DNA of 51,950 nucleotides, taken from positions 1-51,950 of the forward strand of contig NZ_RHQM01000021.1 of the NCBI RefSeq assembly GCF_003935375.1, written 5' to 3'. Of this stretch, positions 18,727 to 29,912 are shown piece after piece. This stretch comes from Stutzerimonas xanthomarina. GTDB taxonomy: Bacteria; Pseudomonadota; Gammaproteobacteria; Pseudomonadales; Pseudomonadaceae. The notes under the pieces are model-generated. The model was not told where the DNA came from. It did not search any database and saw only the letters and a program-made list of their open reading frames with translations. Every line of letters begins with the position of its first letter. Within the stretch, counting starts at the first letter, position 1. The position numbers and the translations under genes were made by a program.

Positions 18727-19728
18727 TCAGGCTCCCAGGGTGGCGACCAGCACCGCCTTGATGGTGTGCATGCGGTTTTCCGCCTGATCAAAAACGATCG
18801 AGGCGGGGCTTTCGAAAACCTCGTCCGTGACTTCCATGGCCTCGATACCGAATTTTTGCTGAATCTCCTTACCAATCGTCGTCTCGGTGTTGTGGAAGGC
18901 CGGCAGGCAGTGCATGAAGTGCGCCCGCGGATTGCCGGTTTTTTCCATAAGTGCGGTATTGACCTGATAAGGCAGCAACAGCTTGATCCGCTCGGCCCAT
19001 TTTTCCTCGGGCTCGCCCATCGACACCCAAACATCGGTATAGACGAAATCCACACCGGCGACCGCGCTATCGATATCCTCTGTGATCATGATCCGGGCGC
19101 CGGTGGTGCTGGCAATTCGCTGTGCTTCCTGCTGGATATTAGTATGCGGCCAGCAGACCTTTGGAGCACACAGACGAACGTCCATGCCCATTTTGGCGCC
19201 GCCGATCAGCAGGCTGTCCCCTATATTGTTGGCGGCATCGCCAATAAAAACATAGGATATGTCACGCAATGGTTTTTCCACATGCTCCTGCATGGTCAGA
19301 AAGTCAGCCAGTATCTGCGTTGGGTGGAATTCATCCGTCAAGCCGTTGTAGACCGGCACACCAGCATGCTCGGCTAACTCCTCAACCACGGTCTGGCCGA
19401 AGCCCCGGTATTCGATGGCATCATAGACGCGCCCCAACACCCGGGCGGTATCCTTGACCGATTCCTTGTGGCCAATATGAGTGCCAGTCGGCCCCAGATA
19501 GGTGACTTTGGCGCCCTGATCAAAGGCCGCCACCTCGAAACCTACCCGCGTGCGGGTGGAGTCTTTCTCGAAGATCAGGGCGATTTCCTTGCCACACAAC
19601 TGTGGCACTTCGGTACCAGCATATTTGGCTGCTTTCAGGTCGGCTGCCAGTTTCAGCAGGAAACCGATTTCGCGCGGGCTGAAATCCCGCAGCGTGAGAA
19701 AGTGTCGGCTTTTCAGATTGAAGGCCAT
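18727..19728 (-). CDS. arcB: ornithine carbamoyltransferase, catabolic
   Basis: Splits citrulline with phosphate into ornithine and carbamoyl phosphate in the arginine deiminase pathway. The 333-residue enzyme has STRTR in [21 protein letters not shown], and HCLPAFH. The longer C-terminus and family-specific segments ([18 protein letters not shown]) separate it from anabolic ArgF. The ATG at 19728 has GAGGAG upstream; earlier in-frame starts lack this. It sits between arcA (gap 17 bp) and arcC (1 bp). Confidence 0.96.
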   Translation of the reverse strand: MAFNLKSRHFLTLRDFSPREIGFLLKLAADLKAAKYAGTEVPQLCGKEIALIFEKDSTRTRVGFEVAAFDQGAKVTYLGPTGTHIGHKESVKDTARVLGRVYDAIEYRGFGQTVVEELAEHAGVPVYNGLTDEFHPTQILADFLTMQEHVEKPLRDISYVFIGDAANNIGDSLLIGGAKMGMDVRLCAPKVCWPHTNIQQEAQRIASTTGARIMITEDIDSAVAGVDFVYTDVWVSMGEPEEKWAERIKLLLPYQVNTALMEKTGNPRAHFMHCLPAFHNTETTIGKEIQQKFGIEAMEVTDEVFESPASIVFDQAENRMHTIKAVLVATLGA

Positions 19729-19745
19729 TGCATGCTCCTCGAGTG

Positions 19746-20975
19746 TCAGATGGCGTCGCGTATGGTCGGGCAGCTCATGCAACGTCCACCGCCGCGGCCT
19801 CGGCCCAGCTCTGCGCCGGGAACTTTCAGGACTTCGATTCCGGCCGCTTCCAGAGCGGCGTTAGTGTCGTCATTGCGGTCATAGCCAATGACCACGCCCG
19901 GACTCAAGGCCAGAACGTTGTTACCATCATTCCATTGCTCGCGTTCACGCTCGGCGGGCGTATCGCCTCCGGTGGGGATCACGGTCAGGGATTCATAGCC
20001 GAGCACGTCGGCGACCACGTCGAACATCGGGCGAGGATCCTGACTGAACGTCAGGTGCTTGCCGCTCGTACCGGGACGCAAGTCATAACAAACCATTTGA
20101 TCGGCGACTTCCTTGAAGGCGGTAACAACATTGCCGCCGCAGAAGGTGAACACCGTATCCAGGTGCATGGACGCTCGGCTTTTGGGGATATGGCAGGCCA
20201 CCACGCGATTGACCGTGCCGCGTTCAAACAGTGCATTGGCCATTTGCCCGATCGCCTGGGGTGATGAGCGCTCGCCCATGCCGACCAGCACGGTGCCATT
20301 GCCGACCGGCATGATGTCGCCGCCCTCCAGGGTGGCCAGCGCATGATCCTTGAGCGGATCCCCCCAGAGCACCTCGACCTTGCCAGAAAATTTTGGATGA
20401 AACCGGTAGATTGCCGCCGTCAGCAGCGTTTCGGGTTTACGTGCGGCCCAGTACATGGGGTTCAGGGTGACGCCACCGTAGATCCAGGCGCTGTTGTCGC
20501 GGGTAAAGAGGAAGTTCGGCAGGGGCGGCAGGACAAAGCCATAAGGCCCCAAGTGGTTGCCGAACAGACCGCTCGGATCGAACGGCAGATCGTTCACTTG
20601 CAAGCCACCGATCAAGAATTCGGCCAGGGTGTGTCCCGGTAGTTCTTCCATCCAGGCCCGCAAGTCAGAGACCATACCGACACCAATATGATTCCAGCTG
20701 ATCCGGTGCTCGAGAATCCAGCTTCGCGCTTCGGCAATATCGAGGGTCTCAGCCAATAGTTGATTGACGTCCAGCACCTCCACCCCTCGGGCACGCATCA
20801 GGCTTGCGAATACATCGTGATCCTTCTGTGCCTGCTTGACCCAGAACACATCATCAAACAACAGGGCGGCGCAATTGCTGGGCGTTAACCTGCGATGGGC
20901 AAGGCCGGGGCGACAAACGATGACTTGCCGCAGAATACCTGTCTCGGAGTGAACACCAAGAGTCTGTTCAGACAT
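19746..20975 (-). CDS. arcA: arginine deiminase
   Basis: Hydrolyses arginine to citrulline and ammonia, feeding substrate-level ATP synthesis without oxygen. The 409-residue protein ends in the nucleophile motif [19 protein letters not shown] carries the catalytic histidine, and substrate-guanidinium aspartates lie in TRDNSAW and nearby. The start [13 protein letters not shown] at 20975 is preferred over a start four codons upstream. First enzyme of the operon, 23 bp after the carrier gene. Confidence 0.97.
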   Translation of the reverse strand: MSEQTLGVHSETGILRQVIVCRPGLAHRRLTPSNCAALLFDDVFWVKQAQKDHDVFASLMRARGVEVLDVNQLLAETLDIAEARSWILEHRISWNHIGVGMVSDLRAWMEELPGHTLAEFLIGGLQVNDLPFDPSGLFGNHLGPYGFVLPPLPNFLFTRDNSAWIYGGVTLNPMYWAARKPETLLTAAIYRFHPKFSGKVEVLWGDPLKDHALATLEGGDIMPVGNGTVLVGMGERSSPQAIGQMANALFERGTVNRVVACHIPKSRASMHLDTVFTFCGGNVVTAFKEVADQMVCYDLRPGTSGKHLTFSQDPRPMFDVVADVLGYESLTVIPTGGDTPAEREREQWNDGNNVLALSPGVVIGYDRNDDTNAALEAAGIEVLKVPGAELGRGRGGGRCMSCPTIRDAI

Positions 20976-20998
20976 GTGCAACCTCATTTATCAGGGAA

Positions 20999-22444
20999 TT
21001 ACAGGAAGACACCGATGCTGATCACCAAGGTGATGAACACGGTCAGGATCGCCAGCAAGGGCCAGATGAATACGAGCCAGCGGTCATAGGAGACCCGACC
21101 TATGGCCAGGCCGCCGATCACCACCGCGAAGGTCGGGTTGATTAGATTCACCAGGCCGTTGGCTGATTGATAAGCCGTCACCACCAGGTCGCGGCTGACA
21201 TTGGCAAAGTCCGCCAGAGGGGCAAGAATGGGCATCGACAGTACGGCAAGACCGGATGACGAAGGCACGAGGAAGCTCATGCCTGTCTCGATCCAGAACA
21301 TTAGGTTGATGAAGCCCAGTTCCGACATGTCGGCCAGGCGCATTTCAGCGCTGTGCAGAATCGTGTCGGCAATCATGCCCTGCTCCATGATGACAACGAT
21401 GCCTCGCGCCAGACCAACGACCAGAGCCACGCCAAGCAGATCACGGGCACCGTCTACGAAGCTGCCGGTCAGCTTTTTCTCGCCTAGGCGGGCGACAAGG
21501 CCAGCGACGATCGCAGCACCTAGGAACAGTGCGCCCATCTTGTCCATCCACCAGCCCTGGGAGGAAACACCCCAGATCATGACCACAAAGGTCAGTGCAA
21601 AGATAGACAGGACCAGTTTCTGGGTCAGGCTCAGCTTGACGTCGTCTAAATCGTCATGCCCCTGTAGAAAAATTTTGCGGTGGGCATCGCGCTGTTTGGC
21701 TACCACGGAGCGCGAAGGGTCGGCCTTGACTCGTTTGGCATAGCGCATCACGTAGGCGGCACAGATCACCAGCCCACCTACCAGCAGCACTAGACGCAGC
21801 AGCATGCCGTCCGTAAAGGGAATGCTCGCCGCATTGGAGGCGATGACGGTGGCGAATGGATTGATGGTTGAGCCCAGCACGCCGACTCCGGCGCCGATCA
21901 GAATCACCGCTACCCCGGTCACCGCATCGTAGCCGGCGGCAATGACGATCGGAACCAGAATGCCGTAGAACGCAAGGGTTTCCTCGGCCATGCCGTAAGT
22001 CGTGCCGCCAAGCGCGAACAGCGTCATCAGGATCGGAATCATCCATATCTCTCGGCCTTCCAGATGTTGCATGACGCTGCGTATACCGGTGTCGATCGCA
22101 CCGGTGGCATTTATCACCCCGAGAAAGCCGCCCAGAAACAGCACGAACAGCGCCACGTCGATGGCGTTGGCGACATAGCTTTCTGGATCATAAAAACCCG
22201 CAATGGGAGCCAGCATGACGTCCATAAAGCCCTGGGGGATGGGCTCGACCACTTGGTAAGTACCTGGCACAGCCACTTCACGACCGACCTCTTCATTCAT
22301 CACCCGCTCATACTTTCCGGCGGGAATAACCCAGCTCAGCGCAGCAACTAGAACGATCAGTAGCAGCAGGATGGTATAGGCCGTTGGAAAGCGGCTTGTC
22401 AGATCCTCTTCCGGGTTTTGCGCGGTAGTGTTTTCTTCAGCCAT
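20999..22444 (-). CDS. YfcC-family carrier, probable arginine/ornithine exchanger
   Basis: A 481-residue inner-membrane carrier with about 12 hydrophobic helices, of the YfcC/C4-dicarboxylate-like family. Motifs include INATGAIDTGI, GTTYGMAEETLAFYGI, NPFATVIASNAASIP and VPSSSGLAVLSMPILAPLADF. The ATG at 22444 has AGGAG upstream. Classical Pseudomonas arcD encodes an APC-family antiporter; this protein occupies the same operon position but belongs to another family. Arginine/ornithine exchange is inferred from context. Peptide or citrulline transport cannot be excluded. Confidence 0.8.
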   Translation of the reverse strand: MAEENTTAQNPEEDLTSRFPTAYTILLLLIVLVAALSWVIPAGKYERVMNEEVGREVAVPGTYQVVEPIPQGFMDVMLAPIAGFYDPESYVANAIDVALFVLFLGGFLGVINATGAIDTGIRSVMQHLEGREIWMIPILMTLFALGGTTYGMAEETLAFYGILVPIVIAAGYDAVTGVAVILIGAGVGVLGSTINPFATVIASNAASIPFTDGMLLRLVLLVGGLVICAAYVMRYAKRVKADPSRSVVAKQRDAHRKIFLQGHDDLDDVKLSLTQKLVLSIFALTFVVMIWGVSSQGWWMDKMGALFLGAAIVAGLVARLGEKKLTGSFVDGARDLLGVALVVGLARGIVVIMEQGMIADTILHSAEMRLADMSELGFINLMFWIETGMSFLVPSSSGLAVLSMPILAPLADFANVSRDLVVTAYQSANGLVNLINPTFAVVIGGLAIGRVSYDRWLVFIWPLLAILTVFITLVISIGVFL

Positions 22445-22545
22445 GGTGGCTCTCCTTCTCTGTGGCCTCACTGAAGACTGCGATAGCGCAGCTAGTGGTG
22501 CCGGTAGATTGGCAGTGATCCTTCGATCAACGGTAGCGGGGCAAT

Positions 22546-22569
22546 AAAAAACCGTCCAGTCGTTTGTTT
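22546..22569 (-). promoter_or_regulatory. operator-like site upstream of the arginine deiminase operon
   Basis: On the reverse strand: AAACAAACG, then ACT, then GGACGGTTTTTT. This matches 22 of 24 bases of the site at 29732-29755 between the export operon and its TetR regulator. It lies about 100 bp upstream of the carrier start. Binding by the same regulator is inferred. Confidence 0.6.
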
Positions 22570-22595
22570 TTGTGAGCGATTTAAATGCGTTGGAG

Positions 22596-22609
22596 TTGAT
22601 TAAGATCTA
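22596..22609. promoter_or_regulatory. Anr/FNR-like box
   Basis: TTGAT-TAAG-ATCTA differs from the consensus TTGAT-N4-ATCAA at one base. Arginine deiminase operons of pseudomonads are classically switched on by Anr without oxygen. No good -10 box was found at the expected distance, so support is moderate. Confidence 0.4.
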
Positions 22610-23007
22610 TCTATTGAGCAACAAATGCGGGAGTAGCATTCCTTTATGCATCCCCAGCTTTACTGTGAGCATTGGGGCGCCTAGCCAATCGCGATTGATA
22701 GCAGAGGTGAGGACAACCGCACCATCGCCGTCGGCGTGCCTAGCTCTCCGCCAGAGGTACTAAGGGGAGAGGTGTATACCGTTGACGTTGAGGTGACCGC
22801 ATCGGTTTGAATTCAGCGGCAAGGGCTGGAGGGTTAACCTGGAAGGTCGACGTTTTTCGGAACTGGATCTGGAGCGCACACGACAGCGTTATTGAATGCC
22901 CCGCAGAAACTGGCGAGCCAAGTTCTGATCGGGGCGATCAGATCCTATCAGTCAACACTTGCTTCGCACGATACGAGCATTTGTTTACGAGTACACGCGG
23001 CAGCCAG
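22610..23007. other. 400-bp non-coding stretch
   Basis: It lies upstream of the carrier gene and downstream of the export operon permease, both on the reverse strand. No gene or clear terminator was found. Confidence 0.4.
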
Positions 23008-24138
23008 TCACGCCATCTGGCCGATGGTTTTGCGAAAGCGTGCCAACGACAGGAAAAACAGCACCGTGCCGATCAGGGCCAGCGCCAGGAACGGCTGCCA
23101 TACCGTCTCCAGGCCCGCGTCCCGGTAAAGGATGGCCTGGCTCAGCTCCACGAAATGGGTGGTGGGTGCGATCAGCATGATGTTCTGCACGATCTCGGGC
23201 ATGCTCTCGCGGGGCGTGTCGCCGCCGGATAGCATCTGCAGCGGCATGATGGTGAGCATCATCAACATGCCGAATTGGGGCATGTTGCGCGCCAGGGTGG
23301 CGATGAAGATGCCCATCGAGGTGGTGGCGAACAGGCTGAGCGCCGCGCCGGCGAAGAACAGCGCAATGGAACCCTCGACGGGAACGCCCAGGACGCCGCG
23401 CACCATGAGATTGAGGGACAGGAAGGAGGCGATCAGCACGACCAGGGCCATCGACCAGACCTTGGAGAGCATGATCTGCGCGGGCGTGACCGGCATCACC
23501 AGCAGGTGCTCGATGGTGCCGTGCTCGCGCTCCCGGATCAGCGCCGCGCCGGTCAGGATGATGGACAACAGCGTGATGTGGTTGATGATCTGCACCACCG
23601 AGCCGAACCAGGCCTTGTCGAGCGCGGGGTTGAAGCGGGCGCGCAATGCCAGATCCACGGGTGGCGCGTCGGTGCCGCGGTAACGCTTGACGAACTCATT
23701 GACTTCGCCGGTGAAGATCTGCTGGATATAGCCACTGCCGGTGAAGGCCTGGCTCATGCGGGTGGCGTCGACATTGAGCTGCACGGCAGGCGATCGCCCC
23801 GCCAGCACGTCGCGCTGGAAGTTGGGCGGAATGACCAGAGCGAAGGTGTACAGCCCCGCGTCCATGCCCGGGTCCACGTCCCCATAGTCGATCATGGCCG
23901 GTGGCGTGAACTGCGGGGGGTAGAAGGCCGAGGCAACCCGCTGGGACAGCGCCGAATTATCCTCGTCGACGATGGCGATGGGCGCGTTGTGCAGCGTCTC
24001 CGGCATGGACGTGGCCTTGGTGTAGACCGACGCGGTGAACACATAGACGATGAGCACAAGCATCATCGGATCGCGCCAAAGACTCCACAGCTCCTTGACA
24101 CCAAGGTCGTAGATGTTGGCCAGGTTTCTTCTGCGCAT
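23008..24138 (-). CDS. ABC-2 type permease, YhhJ-like
   Basis: Inner-membrane subunit of an ABC exporter, 376 residues. One helix near residues 25-45 is followed by a long periplasmic domain (to about 165), then five helices from about 180 onward, the standard ABC-2 layout. The conserved REREHGTIEHLLVMPVTPAQ segment contacts the ATPase. It starts one base after the stop of the RbbA-like gene, so the two are co-translated. Partner of the second permease domain fused in that protein. Confidence 0.88.
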   Translation of the reverse strand: MRRRNLANIYDLGVKELWSLWRDPMMLVLIVYVFTASVYTKATSMPETLHNAPIAIVDEDNSALSQRVASAFYPPQFTPPAMIDYGDVDPGMDAGLYTFALVIPPNFQRDVLAGRSPAVQLNVDATRMSQAFTGSGYIQQIFTGEVNEFVKRYRGTDAPPVDLALRARFNPALDKAWFGSVVQIINHITLLSIILTGAALIREREHGTIEHLLVMPVTPAQIMLSKVWSMALVVLIASFLSLNLMVRGVLGVPVEGSIALFFAGAALSLFATTSMGIFIATLARNMPQFGMLMMLTIMPLQMLSGGDTPRESMPEIVQNIMLIAPTTHFVELSQAILYRDAGLETVWQPFLALALIGTVLFFLSLARFRKTIGQMA

Positions 24139-24139
24139 C

Positions 24140-26911
24140 TCAACGCTCCTGCTTCTTGAGTAGCAAAACAGCCACGCCGAGAATGACCGGAACCGAAATG
24201 AGCATCGACCACAGCGGCCCCGTCAGGTCGGCCAGGCCGAGTGATTTGTTGAACACGCCACGGCTGATGGAGATCATGTGCGTGGCGGGGTAGATCTCGC
24301 CGATGAACTTGCTGGAGCCTTCAAGCGAGGACACGGGATCCCTCAGGCCGGCGAACTGGGTGGCCGGAATGATGGTGCCGATCATGGCAAAGAACATGGC
24401 GGCGATCTGGCTGCGCGTGACGGCCGAGGCCAGCAGCCCCATGCCTGTCGCGGCGAAGGAGAAGATCAGCGCGGCCAGCGACAGGGTGAAGAAGCTGCCC
24501 GTGACCGGCACACCGAAGACGGTGACCGCGAGCAGGCTCATCAGCAGGAAGTTCACCATGGCCAGACCGACATAGGGCAGTTGCTTGCCAAGCAGGAACT
24601 CGATGCGCGTGACCGGCGTCACGTACAGATTGGTGATCGACCCGGTTTCTTTCTCGCGCACCACCGCCAGCGCAGTCAGCATGGCCGGCAGCATGAGCAG
24701 CAGCAGAGGGATCACCGCCGGCACCATGGCCGGCAGGCTCTTGACATCGGGGTTGTAGCGAAAGCGTGTCTCGACGCTCGCATTACTGGCTGCACTGGCG
24801 CCGCCGCGTTCGCTAGCCTGAGCTAGCAGCCAGTGCTGGTGCATGCCCTGGACGTAGCCTTGGACGGTCTCCGCGCGTTGCGGCATGGCGCCGTCGATCC
24901 AGGCGCCTATCTGTACGTTCTGGCCCCGCAACACATCGCGGCTGAAGCCAGGGGGGATTTCGATGGCCAGCGACAGCTCCCCGCTGCGCATACGCCGGTC
25001 GAGGTCCTCGTAGTCGACGATCGGTGCGTGCTCGGTGAAGTAGCGCGAGCCGGCGAGGTTCAGCGTGTAGCTTTGGCTTAGGGTGGTCTGGTCGCGATCG
25101 AGTACCGCATAGCTCAGGTCCTCTACGTCCATGGTGATGCCGAAGCCAATCACAAACATCAGCAGCAGTGAACCGCCCAACGCCAGTGTGGCACGTACAG
25201 GGTCCCGCTGCAGTTCGAGCGTCTCACGCCACAGATAGCTAAACATGCGCTGCAGACTGAAACCGCCGGCGCCGTTCCCGCCGTGCTCAGCAGGCGCCGC
25301 AGAGGGTTGATTCTCGTGATTAGCGGCCTCCGGCTGGCTGAGCGGGGTGACTGGGCCGCCGCCCTCGGCTTCGAGGAGGTAGCCGATGAAGGCCTCTTCA
25401 AGGGATTTGGCGCCGCGCTTCTCGACCAGTCTTGCGGGCACGTCGCTGTCCAGCACCTTACCCGCATGCATCATCGACATGCGGTCGCAGCGTTCGGCCT
25501 CGTTCATGAAGTGTGTGGAAATGAAGACCGTTACCCGGTCGCGCCGCGACAGCTCGATAAGCAGCCGCCAGAACGCATCGCGCGCCACCGGATCGACGCC
25601 GGAGGTCGGTTCATCCAAGATCAGCAGCTCGGGCTTGTGCACCATGGCAACGGCCAGCGATAAACGCTGCCGTATGCCCAAAGGCAGGCTGGCCGGCAGG
25701 CTGTCGAGGACGTCCACCAGCCCGAAGCGCTCCACCATCTCATCCACGCGGCCGGGAATGTCCTTCGGGGGCACGCTGAAGAGCTTGGCGTGCAATTCCA
25801 GGTTTTGCCGTACCGTGATTTCGCTATAGAGCGAGAACGCTTGCGACATGTAGCCGACGCGGCGACGGGTGTCCAGATCATGCGGATCGACTTCGTGACC
25901 GAACAGCCAGGCCCGACCCGCGCTCGCCGGCAGCAGGCCGGTGAGCATCTTCATGGTGGTGGACTTGCCACAACCGTTGGAGCCGAGGAAGCCGAAGATT
26001 TCGCCGCGCCGGATGCGAAAGGAGACGCTATCGACGGCGATGAAGTCGCCAAAGCGCATGGTCAGCTCCTCGGCTTCGATGGCGATATCGTCCGCGCCGT
26101 CATCCGGCAAAGGGGGAATGACTACCGCTTGGTGTCCGCGCTTTTTCTCTTCCGGGAGCAGGCGGATGAATGCCTCTTCCAGGTTCAGGCTGCTTGTTCT
26201 TTCGAGCAACTCCTGCGGTGTGCCGGTGGCGAGGACATTGCCGTCGTCGATGGCCGCCAGCCAGTCGAAGCGCTGGGCCTCATCCATGTAGGCGGTGGCC
26301 ACAATCACGCTCATGCCGGGACGATCAGCGCGGATCCGGTCAATTAGATCCCAGAACTGCGCGCGCGCCAGCGGGTCCACGCCGGTCGTCGGCTCATCGA
26401 GAATCAGGAAGTCCGGGTCGTGAATCAGCGCGCAGCACAGGCCGAGTTTTTGCTTCATGCCCCCTGAGAGCTTGCCTGCCGGGCGCGACAGGAATTTGAA
26501 CAGGCCGGTGGCCTGGGTCAGCTCATTGATGCGCTGGCGGCGCTCTGCGGCACCATGACCGAACAGGCGCGCAAAGAATTGCAGATTTTCCTCGACCGAG
26601 AGCGTCGGATACAGGTTCTTGCCCAGTCCCTGCGGCATGTAGGCGATGCGAGGGCACACTTGCTTGCGGTGGGCCTTGCTGGCCATGTCGCCACCCAGTA
26701 CCTCGACCGTGCCCTTCTGGATGATACGTACGCCAGCCAGCAATGAGAGCAGACTGGATTTACCGACGCCGTCGGGGCCGATCAGGCCAACCATCCTCCC
26801 GGCGGGAATGTCCAGATCGATGCCATCCAGGGCGATGACGTCGCCGTAACGCAAGCGCACCTGACGGACGCTTGCAACGGTCGTGGGCTGCGCACTCGCA
26901 CTGTGGCTCAT
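24140..26911 (-). CDS. rbbA: RbbA-like double ATPase fused to an ABC-2 permease
   Basis: A 923-residue fusion. Residues 1-245 form the first ATPase (Walker [10 protein letters not shown], signature LSGGMKQKL, Walker [15 protein letters not shown]). Residues about 280-510 form the second (GSNGCGKST; signature degenerate as LPLGIRQRL, as usual in this family; [13 protein letters not shown]). The rest is an ABC-2 permease with [15 protein letters not shown]. Escherichia coli RbbA has been described as a ribosome-associated ATPase, but the operon here (outer-membrane factor, adaptor, permease) argues for export through a tripartite pump. Substrate unknown. Confidence 0.88.
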   Translation of the reverse strand: MSHSASAQPTTVASVRQVRLRYGDVIALDGIDLDIPAGRMVGLIGPDGVGKSSLLSLLAGVRIIQKGTVEVLGGDMASKAHRKQVCPRIAYMPQGLGKNLYPTLSVEENLQFFARLFGHGAAERRQRINELTQATGLFKFLSRPAGKLSGGMKQKLGLCCALIHDPDFLILDEPTTGVDPLARAQFWDLIDRIRADRPGMSVIVATAYMDEAQRFDWLAAIDDGNVLATGTPQELLERTSSLNLEEAFIRLLPEEKKRGHQAVVIPPLPDDGADDIAIEAEELTMRFGDFIAVDSVSFRIRRGEIFGFLGSNGCGKSTTMKMLTGLLPASAGRAWLFGHEVDPHDLDTRRRVGYMSQAFSLYSEITVRQNLELHAKLFSVPPKDIPGRVDEMVERFGLVDVLDSLPASLPLGIRQRLSLAVAMVHKPELLILDEPTSGVDPVARDAFWRLLIELSRRDRVTVFISTHFMNEAERCDRMSMMHAGKVLDSDVPARLVEKRGAKSLEEAFIGYLLEAEGGGPVTPLSQPEAANHENQPSAAPAEHGGNGAGGFSLQRMFSYLWRETLELQRDPVRATLALGGSLLLMFVIGFGITMDVEDLSYAVLDRDQTTLSQSYTLNLAGSRYFTEHAPIVDYEDLDRRMRSGELSLAIEIPPGFSRDVLRGQNVQIGAWIDGAMPQRAETVQGYVQGMHQHWLLAQASERGGASAASNASVETRFRYNPDVKSLPAMVPAVIPLLLLMLPAMLTALAVVREKETGSITNLYVTPVTRIEFLLGKQLPYVGLAMVNFLLMSLLAVTVFGVPVTGSFFTLSLAALIFSFAATGMGLLASAVTRSQIAAMFFAMIGTIIPATQFAGLRDPVSSLEGSSKFIGEIYPATHMISISRGVFNKSLGLADLTGPLWSMLISVPVILGVAVLLLKKQER

Positions 26912-26914
26912 ACC

Positions 26915-27994
26915 TTACTCCGGCACGCGAACGGAGAGGTTTTGAGGCCACTCGGCATTGGCGTCGAGCTTGACCCAGGCCACGCCGGGCAACCCGGTCT
27001 TGACCTGATTGAGGTGCTCACGCAGCAACTCCTGCGAAATCTGCGCGCGCACGCGAAACATCAGTTTCTGCCGCTCGCTCGCGGTTTCTACCGTCTTGGG
27101 AGTAAATTGCGCCACACTGGCGACGAAGGAAACGCTCGCTGGAATAACAAACTCCGGCGCGGCATCCAGAATGATGCGGACCTCGGAACCCAGCGCGACG
27201 CGGCCGGCCACGGTCTCGGGCAGGAAGAAGGTGATGTAGACGTCCGACAGGTCGATAAGATTCAGGACGCGTCCGCCCGATCCCAGCACCTCGCCGGGTT
27301 GCGCCACCCGCACCTGCACCCGACCGTCACGCGGCGAGCGCAGTTCGCTGTCGCGTATGTCGGCTTCGATGCGGTTGATGCTGGCCGTGGCAGCGGACAC
27401 GCTGGACCTCGCGCCTACGAGCTGCGCCTTGGCGGCCTCGACCGCGGCGCGGGCAGCGGCGGTCTGTGCTTTGCTGGCCGCGAGCGTCGCCTGTGCGCCC
27501 CGCACGCGCGCCCGGTCATCGTCCAACTCTTGTATCGAGGCGGCGCCTTCTTGGGATAATGTCTGCGAACGTTTCAGCCGCCGTTGCGCGGCATCGAGCT
27601 CCGACTCGCGCTGACCGACGAGTGCCTGCGCCGCAACCACGTCGGCTTCACGCAGCGCCACCTGGGCCTGTGCTGCGGTCACAGAATGCTCGGCCTGTTC
27701 ACGCATGGCGAAGGCTTCGTCGCGCTGCGCCTCAAGCGTTTCCAGTTGCATCCTGGCCAATGGCTGGCCAGCTGTGACGAAATCGCCTTCACGTACCAGG
27801 ATGTCTTCGATACGTCCGGGAAGCTTGGTAGCGATGTCGATTTCGGTGGCTTCGATTCGGCCGTTACCGCTGACAAAGCCTTCGCCGGGTCCGCTGTCGG
27901 CAAACTTCGTCCAGCCCCACCAGGCCAGCGCGACGACAACCGCTGCAGCGGCAACGACCAGGAGTTTTTTCTTGAGAGAGGGTGAGAAGGTCAT
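26915..27994 (-). CDS. HlyD-family periplasmic adaptor, YhiI-like
   Basis: Membrane-fusion protein linking the ABC exporter to the outer-membrane factor. The 359 residues contain one N-terminal anchor helix (about 10-30), a split lipoyl domain ([19 protein letters not shown] at the front, [20 protein letters not shown] later), and a long alanine/glutamine-rich coiled-coil hairpin from about 85 to 215. It is 14 bp after the outer-membrane factor gene and 3 bp before the RbbA-like gene. Confidence 0.92.
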   Translation of the reverse strand: MTFSPSLKKKLLVVAAAAVVVALAWWGWTKFADSGPGEGFVSGNGRIEATEIDIATKLPGRIEDILVREGDFVTAGQPLARMQLETLEAQRDEAFAMREQAEHSVTAAQAQVALREADVVAAQALVGQRESELDAAQRRLKRSQTLSQEGAASIQELDDDRARVRGAQATLAASKAQTAAARAAVEAAKAQLVGARSSVSAATASINRIEADIRDSELRSPRDGRVQVRVAQPGEVLGSGGRVLNLIDLSDVYITFFLPETVAGRVALGSEVRIILDAAPEFVIPASVSFVASVAQFTPKTVETASERQKLMFRVRAQISQELLREHLNQVKTGLPGVAWVKLDANAEWPQNLSVRVPE

Positions 27995-28008
27995 GGGTTC
28001 GGCGTGCC

Positions 28009-29496
28009 TTAGCGGGTTGATGGGATGGAGGCGGGAGTCGAGGTTGCACCGTCTACCTCGTTGGATGCGGCGAGGGTGCCGCCGCCGAGCGCGGCATACA
28101 GCGCTACCTGGCTGGACAGCAGCGCGCGGCGCGCCTGTACCAGTTGTTGCTGGGCACCCAGCAGATCGCGTTGGGCGTCCAGCACCTCCAGGAAAGCGGC
28201 CGAACCGTTGTCGTAGCGCAACTGGGCCAGCCGGGCGCGTTCGCTTTGTGCTTCCAGATTGGCCCGCTGGATCGTCAATTGCTCAGCCAGCCAGTACTTG
28301 GCGCTTAGGGCATCAGCCACCTCGCGGAAGGCCGTTTGAATGGTTTTCTCGTATCCGGCGACGGCGATGTCGCGGCGCACTTCGCTCAGTTCCAAGTTTG
28401 CGCGCCGCCGCCCGCCATCGAAGATGGGCAGCGACAAGGTAGGCATGAAGGTCCAGGCGCGGCTGCCGGAATCGAACAGGCCGTCAAGATCGGAACTGGC
28501 CGTGCCGAAGCTGCCGGTCAGCGCGATGCGCGGCAAGAACGCCGCACGGGCCGCGCCGATGTTGGCATCGCCGGCACGCAATTGGTGTTCGGCGGAAATG
28601 ATGTCCGGGCGACTGACCAGCAGCTCCGAGGGCAGGCCGGCCCGGAGTTCGGCCAGCACCGTCGTTTCATCGAAGAGAGCCTTAGCAGGCAGCGGGCCAG
28701 GATCTGCACCTACCAGCAGTGCCAGCGCGTGCAGTTGCGTGGCGCGTGCTTGCTCAAGCTGGGTTAGCAGCGCCTGAGCCTGGTTCAGCAAAGTTTGGAC
28801 TTGAGTGAGGTCCAGCTTCGAGGTCGAGCCGACTTCAACGCGGCGCCGGAAAATGCGATAGGACTCCTCGCGGGTCGCGACGGTTTGACGGGCGATAGCC
28901 ACGCGTTCGTCTATCTCGCGCAAGCCAAGATAACCGTCGGCCACCTGGGCGATTAGCGCCAGGTGGACGGCCTGGCGGGCCGCGTCGGAAGCCAGCCAGC
29001 TTTGCAGGGCGGCGTCTTCCAGGTTGCGGACCCGGCCCCACAGATCCAGCTCCCAGGTGCTCAAACCCACCTCGGCCCGATATTCGCCGCCCACCTGCGA
29101 CCGGCCCGACATGTTCAGATCGCCAGGGACGCGGGCGCGTCCACCCTGGGCACCCACGCCCACGGCAGGAAATCGATCCGAGCGCTGAATGCGGAATGCG
29201 GCGCTGGCTTCCTCGACACGCAGCGCGGCCAGGCGCAGATCGCGGTTGTTCTCCAGCGCTGTCTCGATGAGGCGTTGCAGCAAGGGGTCGGTGAAGTATG
29301 CCTGCCAGGTAAGCTCCCGCGCATGGGCACCGTCTGCATCTAATACAAGATGGCTTGGCCAAACTTCGGGCACCGGCAGCGGCGGGATTTCAGGAGCGGG
29401 AGCGAGAGTCATGCATCCGGTCAATACGACGGCGCTCAGAACCAGCGAGGCAGTGCGGGGTCGGAACTCAGAAAATATGAGAGAAGCTGAGAGCAT
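28009..29496 (-). CDS. outer-membrane efflux lipoprotein, NodT/OprM type
   Basis: Channel of a tripartite exporter, 495 residues. The N-terminal signal ends in lipobox LTGC. Two repeats with the typical coiled-coil segments follow ([42 protein letters not shown]) together with [22 protein letters not shown] and LTGSFG. The ATG at 29496 has GGAA upstream; a GTG two codons earlier is possible. It is first in the operon channel-adaptor-ATPase-permease. Finding the channel within an RbbA/YhhJ operon supports an export rather than ribosomal role. Confidence 0.92.
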   Translation of the reverse strand: MLSASLIFSEFRPRTASLVLSAVVLTGCMTLAPAPEIPPLPVPEVWPSHLVLDADGAHARELTWQAYFTDPLLQRLIETALENNRDLRLAALRVEEASAAFRIQRSDRFPAVGVGAQGGRARVPGDLNMSGRSQVGGEYRAEVGLSTWELDLWGRVRNLEDAALQSWLASDAARQAVHLALIAQVADGYLGLREIDERVAIARQTVATREESYRIFRRRVEVGSTSKLDLTQVQTLLNQAQALLTQLEQARATQLHALALLVGADPGPLPAKALFDETTVLAELRAGLPSELLVSRPDIISAEHQLRAGDANIGAARAAFLPRIALTGSFGTASSDLDGLFDSGSRAWTFMPTLSLPIFDGGRRRANLELSEVRRDIAVAGYEKTIQTAFREVADALSAKYWLAEQLTIQRANLEAQSERARLAQLRYDNGSAAFLEVLDAQRDLLGAQQQLVQARRALLSSQVALYAALGGGTLAASNEVDGATSTPASIPSTR

Positions 29497-29731
29497 TGTC
29501 ACGTTCCGTACGAGTATCAGGCTGAATGGGGTCTGGTTGAAGAGGTGTAGCCCGCGTACAGCAGCGTCAGGCCGGTGGCGCTATCCTTGTTTGCTGACGG
29601 GAAGGAACGCCGCAACACTTCGATAGCCAGCGATGTGTTGCGATCGCAGGCGGCCTCGATCACGGCTCACACCTCGCATTTGTTACCTAGGATTGTTTCG
29701 TATGTGCCATACGCCATCGCGCGCAGCTTAG

Positions 29732-29755
29732 AAACAAACGTCCGGACGGTTTTTT
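29732..29755. promoter_or_regulatory. operator between the export operon and tetR
   Basis: AAACAAACG, TCC, GGACGGTTTTTT with a CGTCCGGACG palindrome at its centre (29739-29748). It sits in the divergent intergenic region, 158 bp before tetR and 236 bp before the channel gene. A 22/24 copy lies at 22546-22569. Symmetry and position suit a TetR-family operator. The remainder of the 410-bp region shows no gene. Confidence 0.65.
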
Positions 29756-29912
29756 GATTATACGTGACAAATCCCGCTCTACAATGAGCGATTCTCTAAT
29801 CATCGATCACCTTTCAATTGAACTGCTTTGGTCTAACATTGGCCCATTATTTCAGGTGGCATCGGTGACCGACCTAAGGGAATATTCCTCAGATTTTTGA
29901 CAGGGCCGCTGA

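Noticed and set aside
24140..26911. Calling the RbbA-like protein a ribosome factor only
   Set aside because: The operon contains an outer-membrane channel, adaptor and permease, and the protein itself has a permease domain; export is the better reading.
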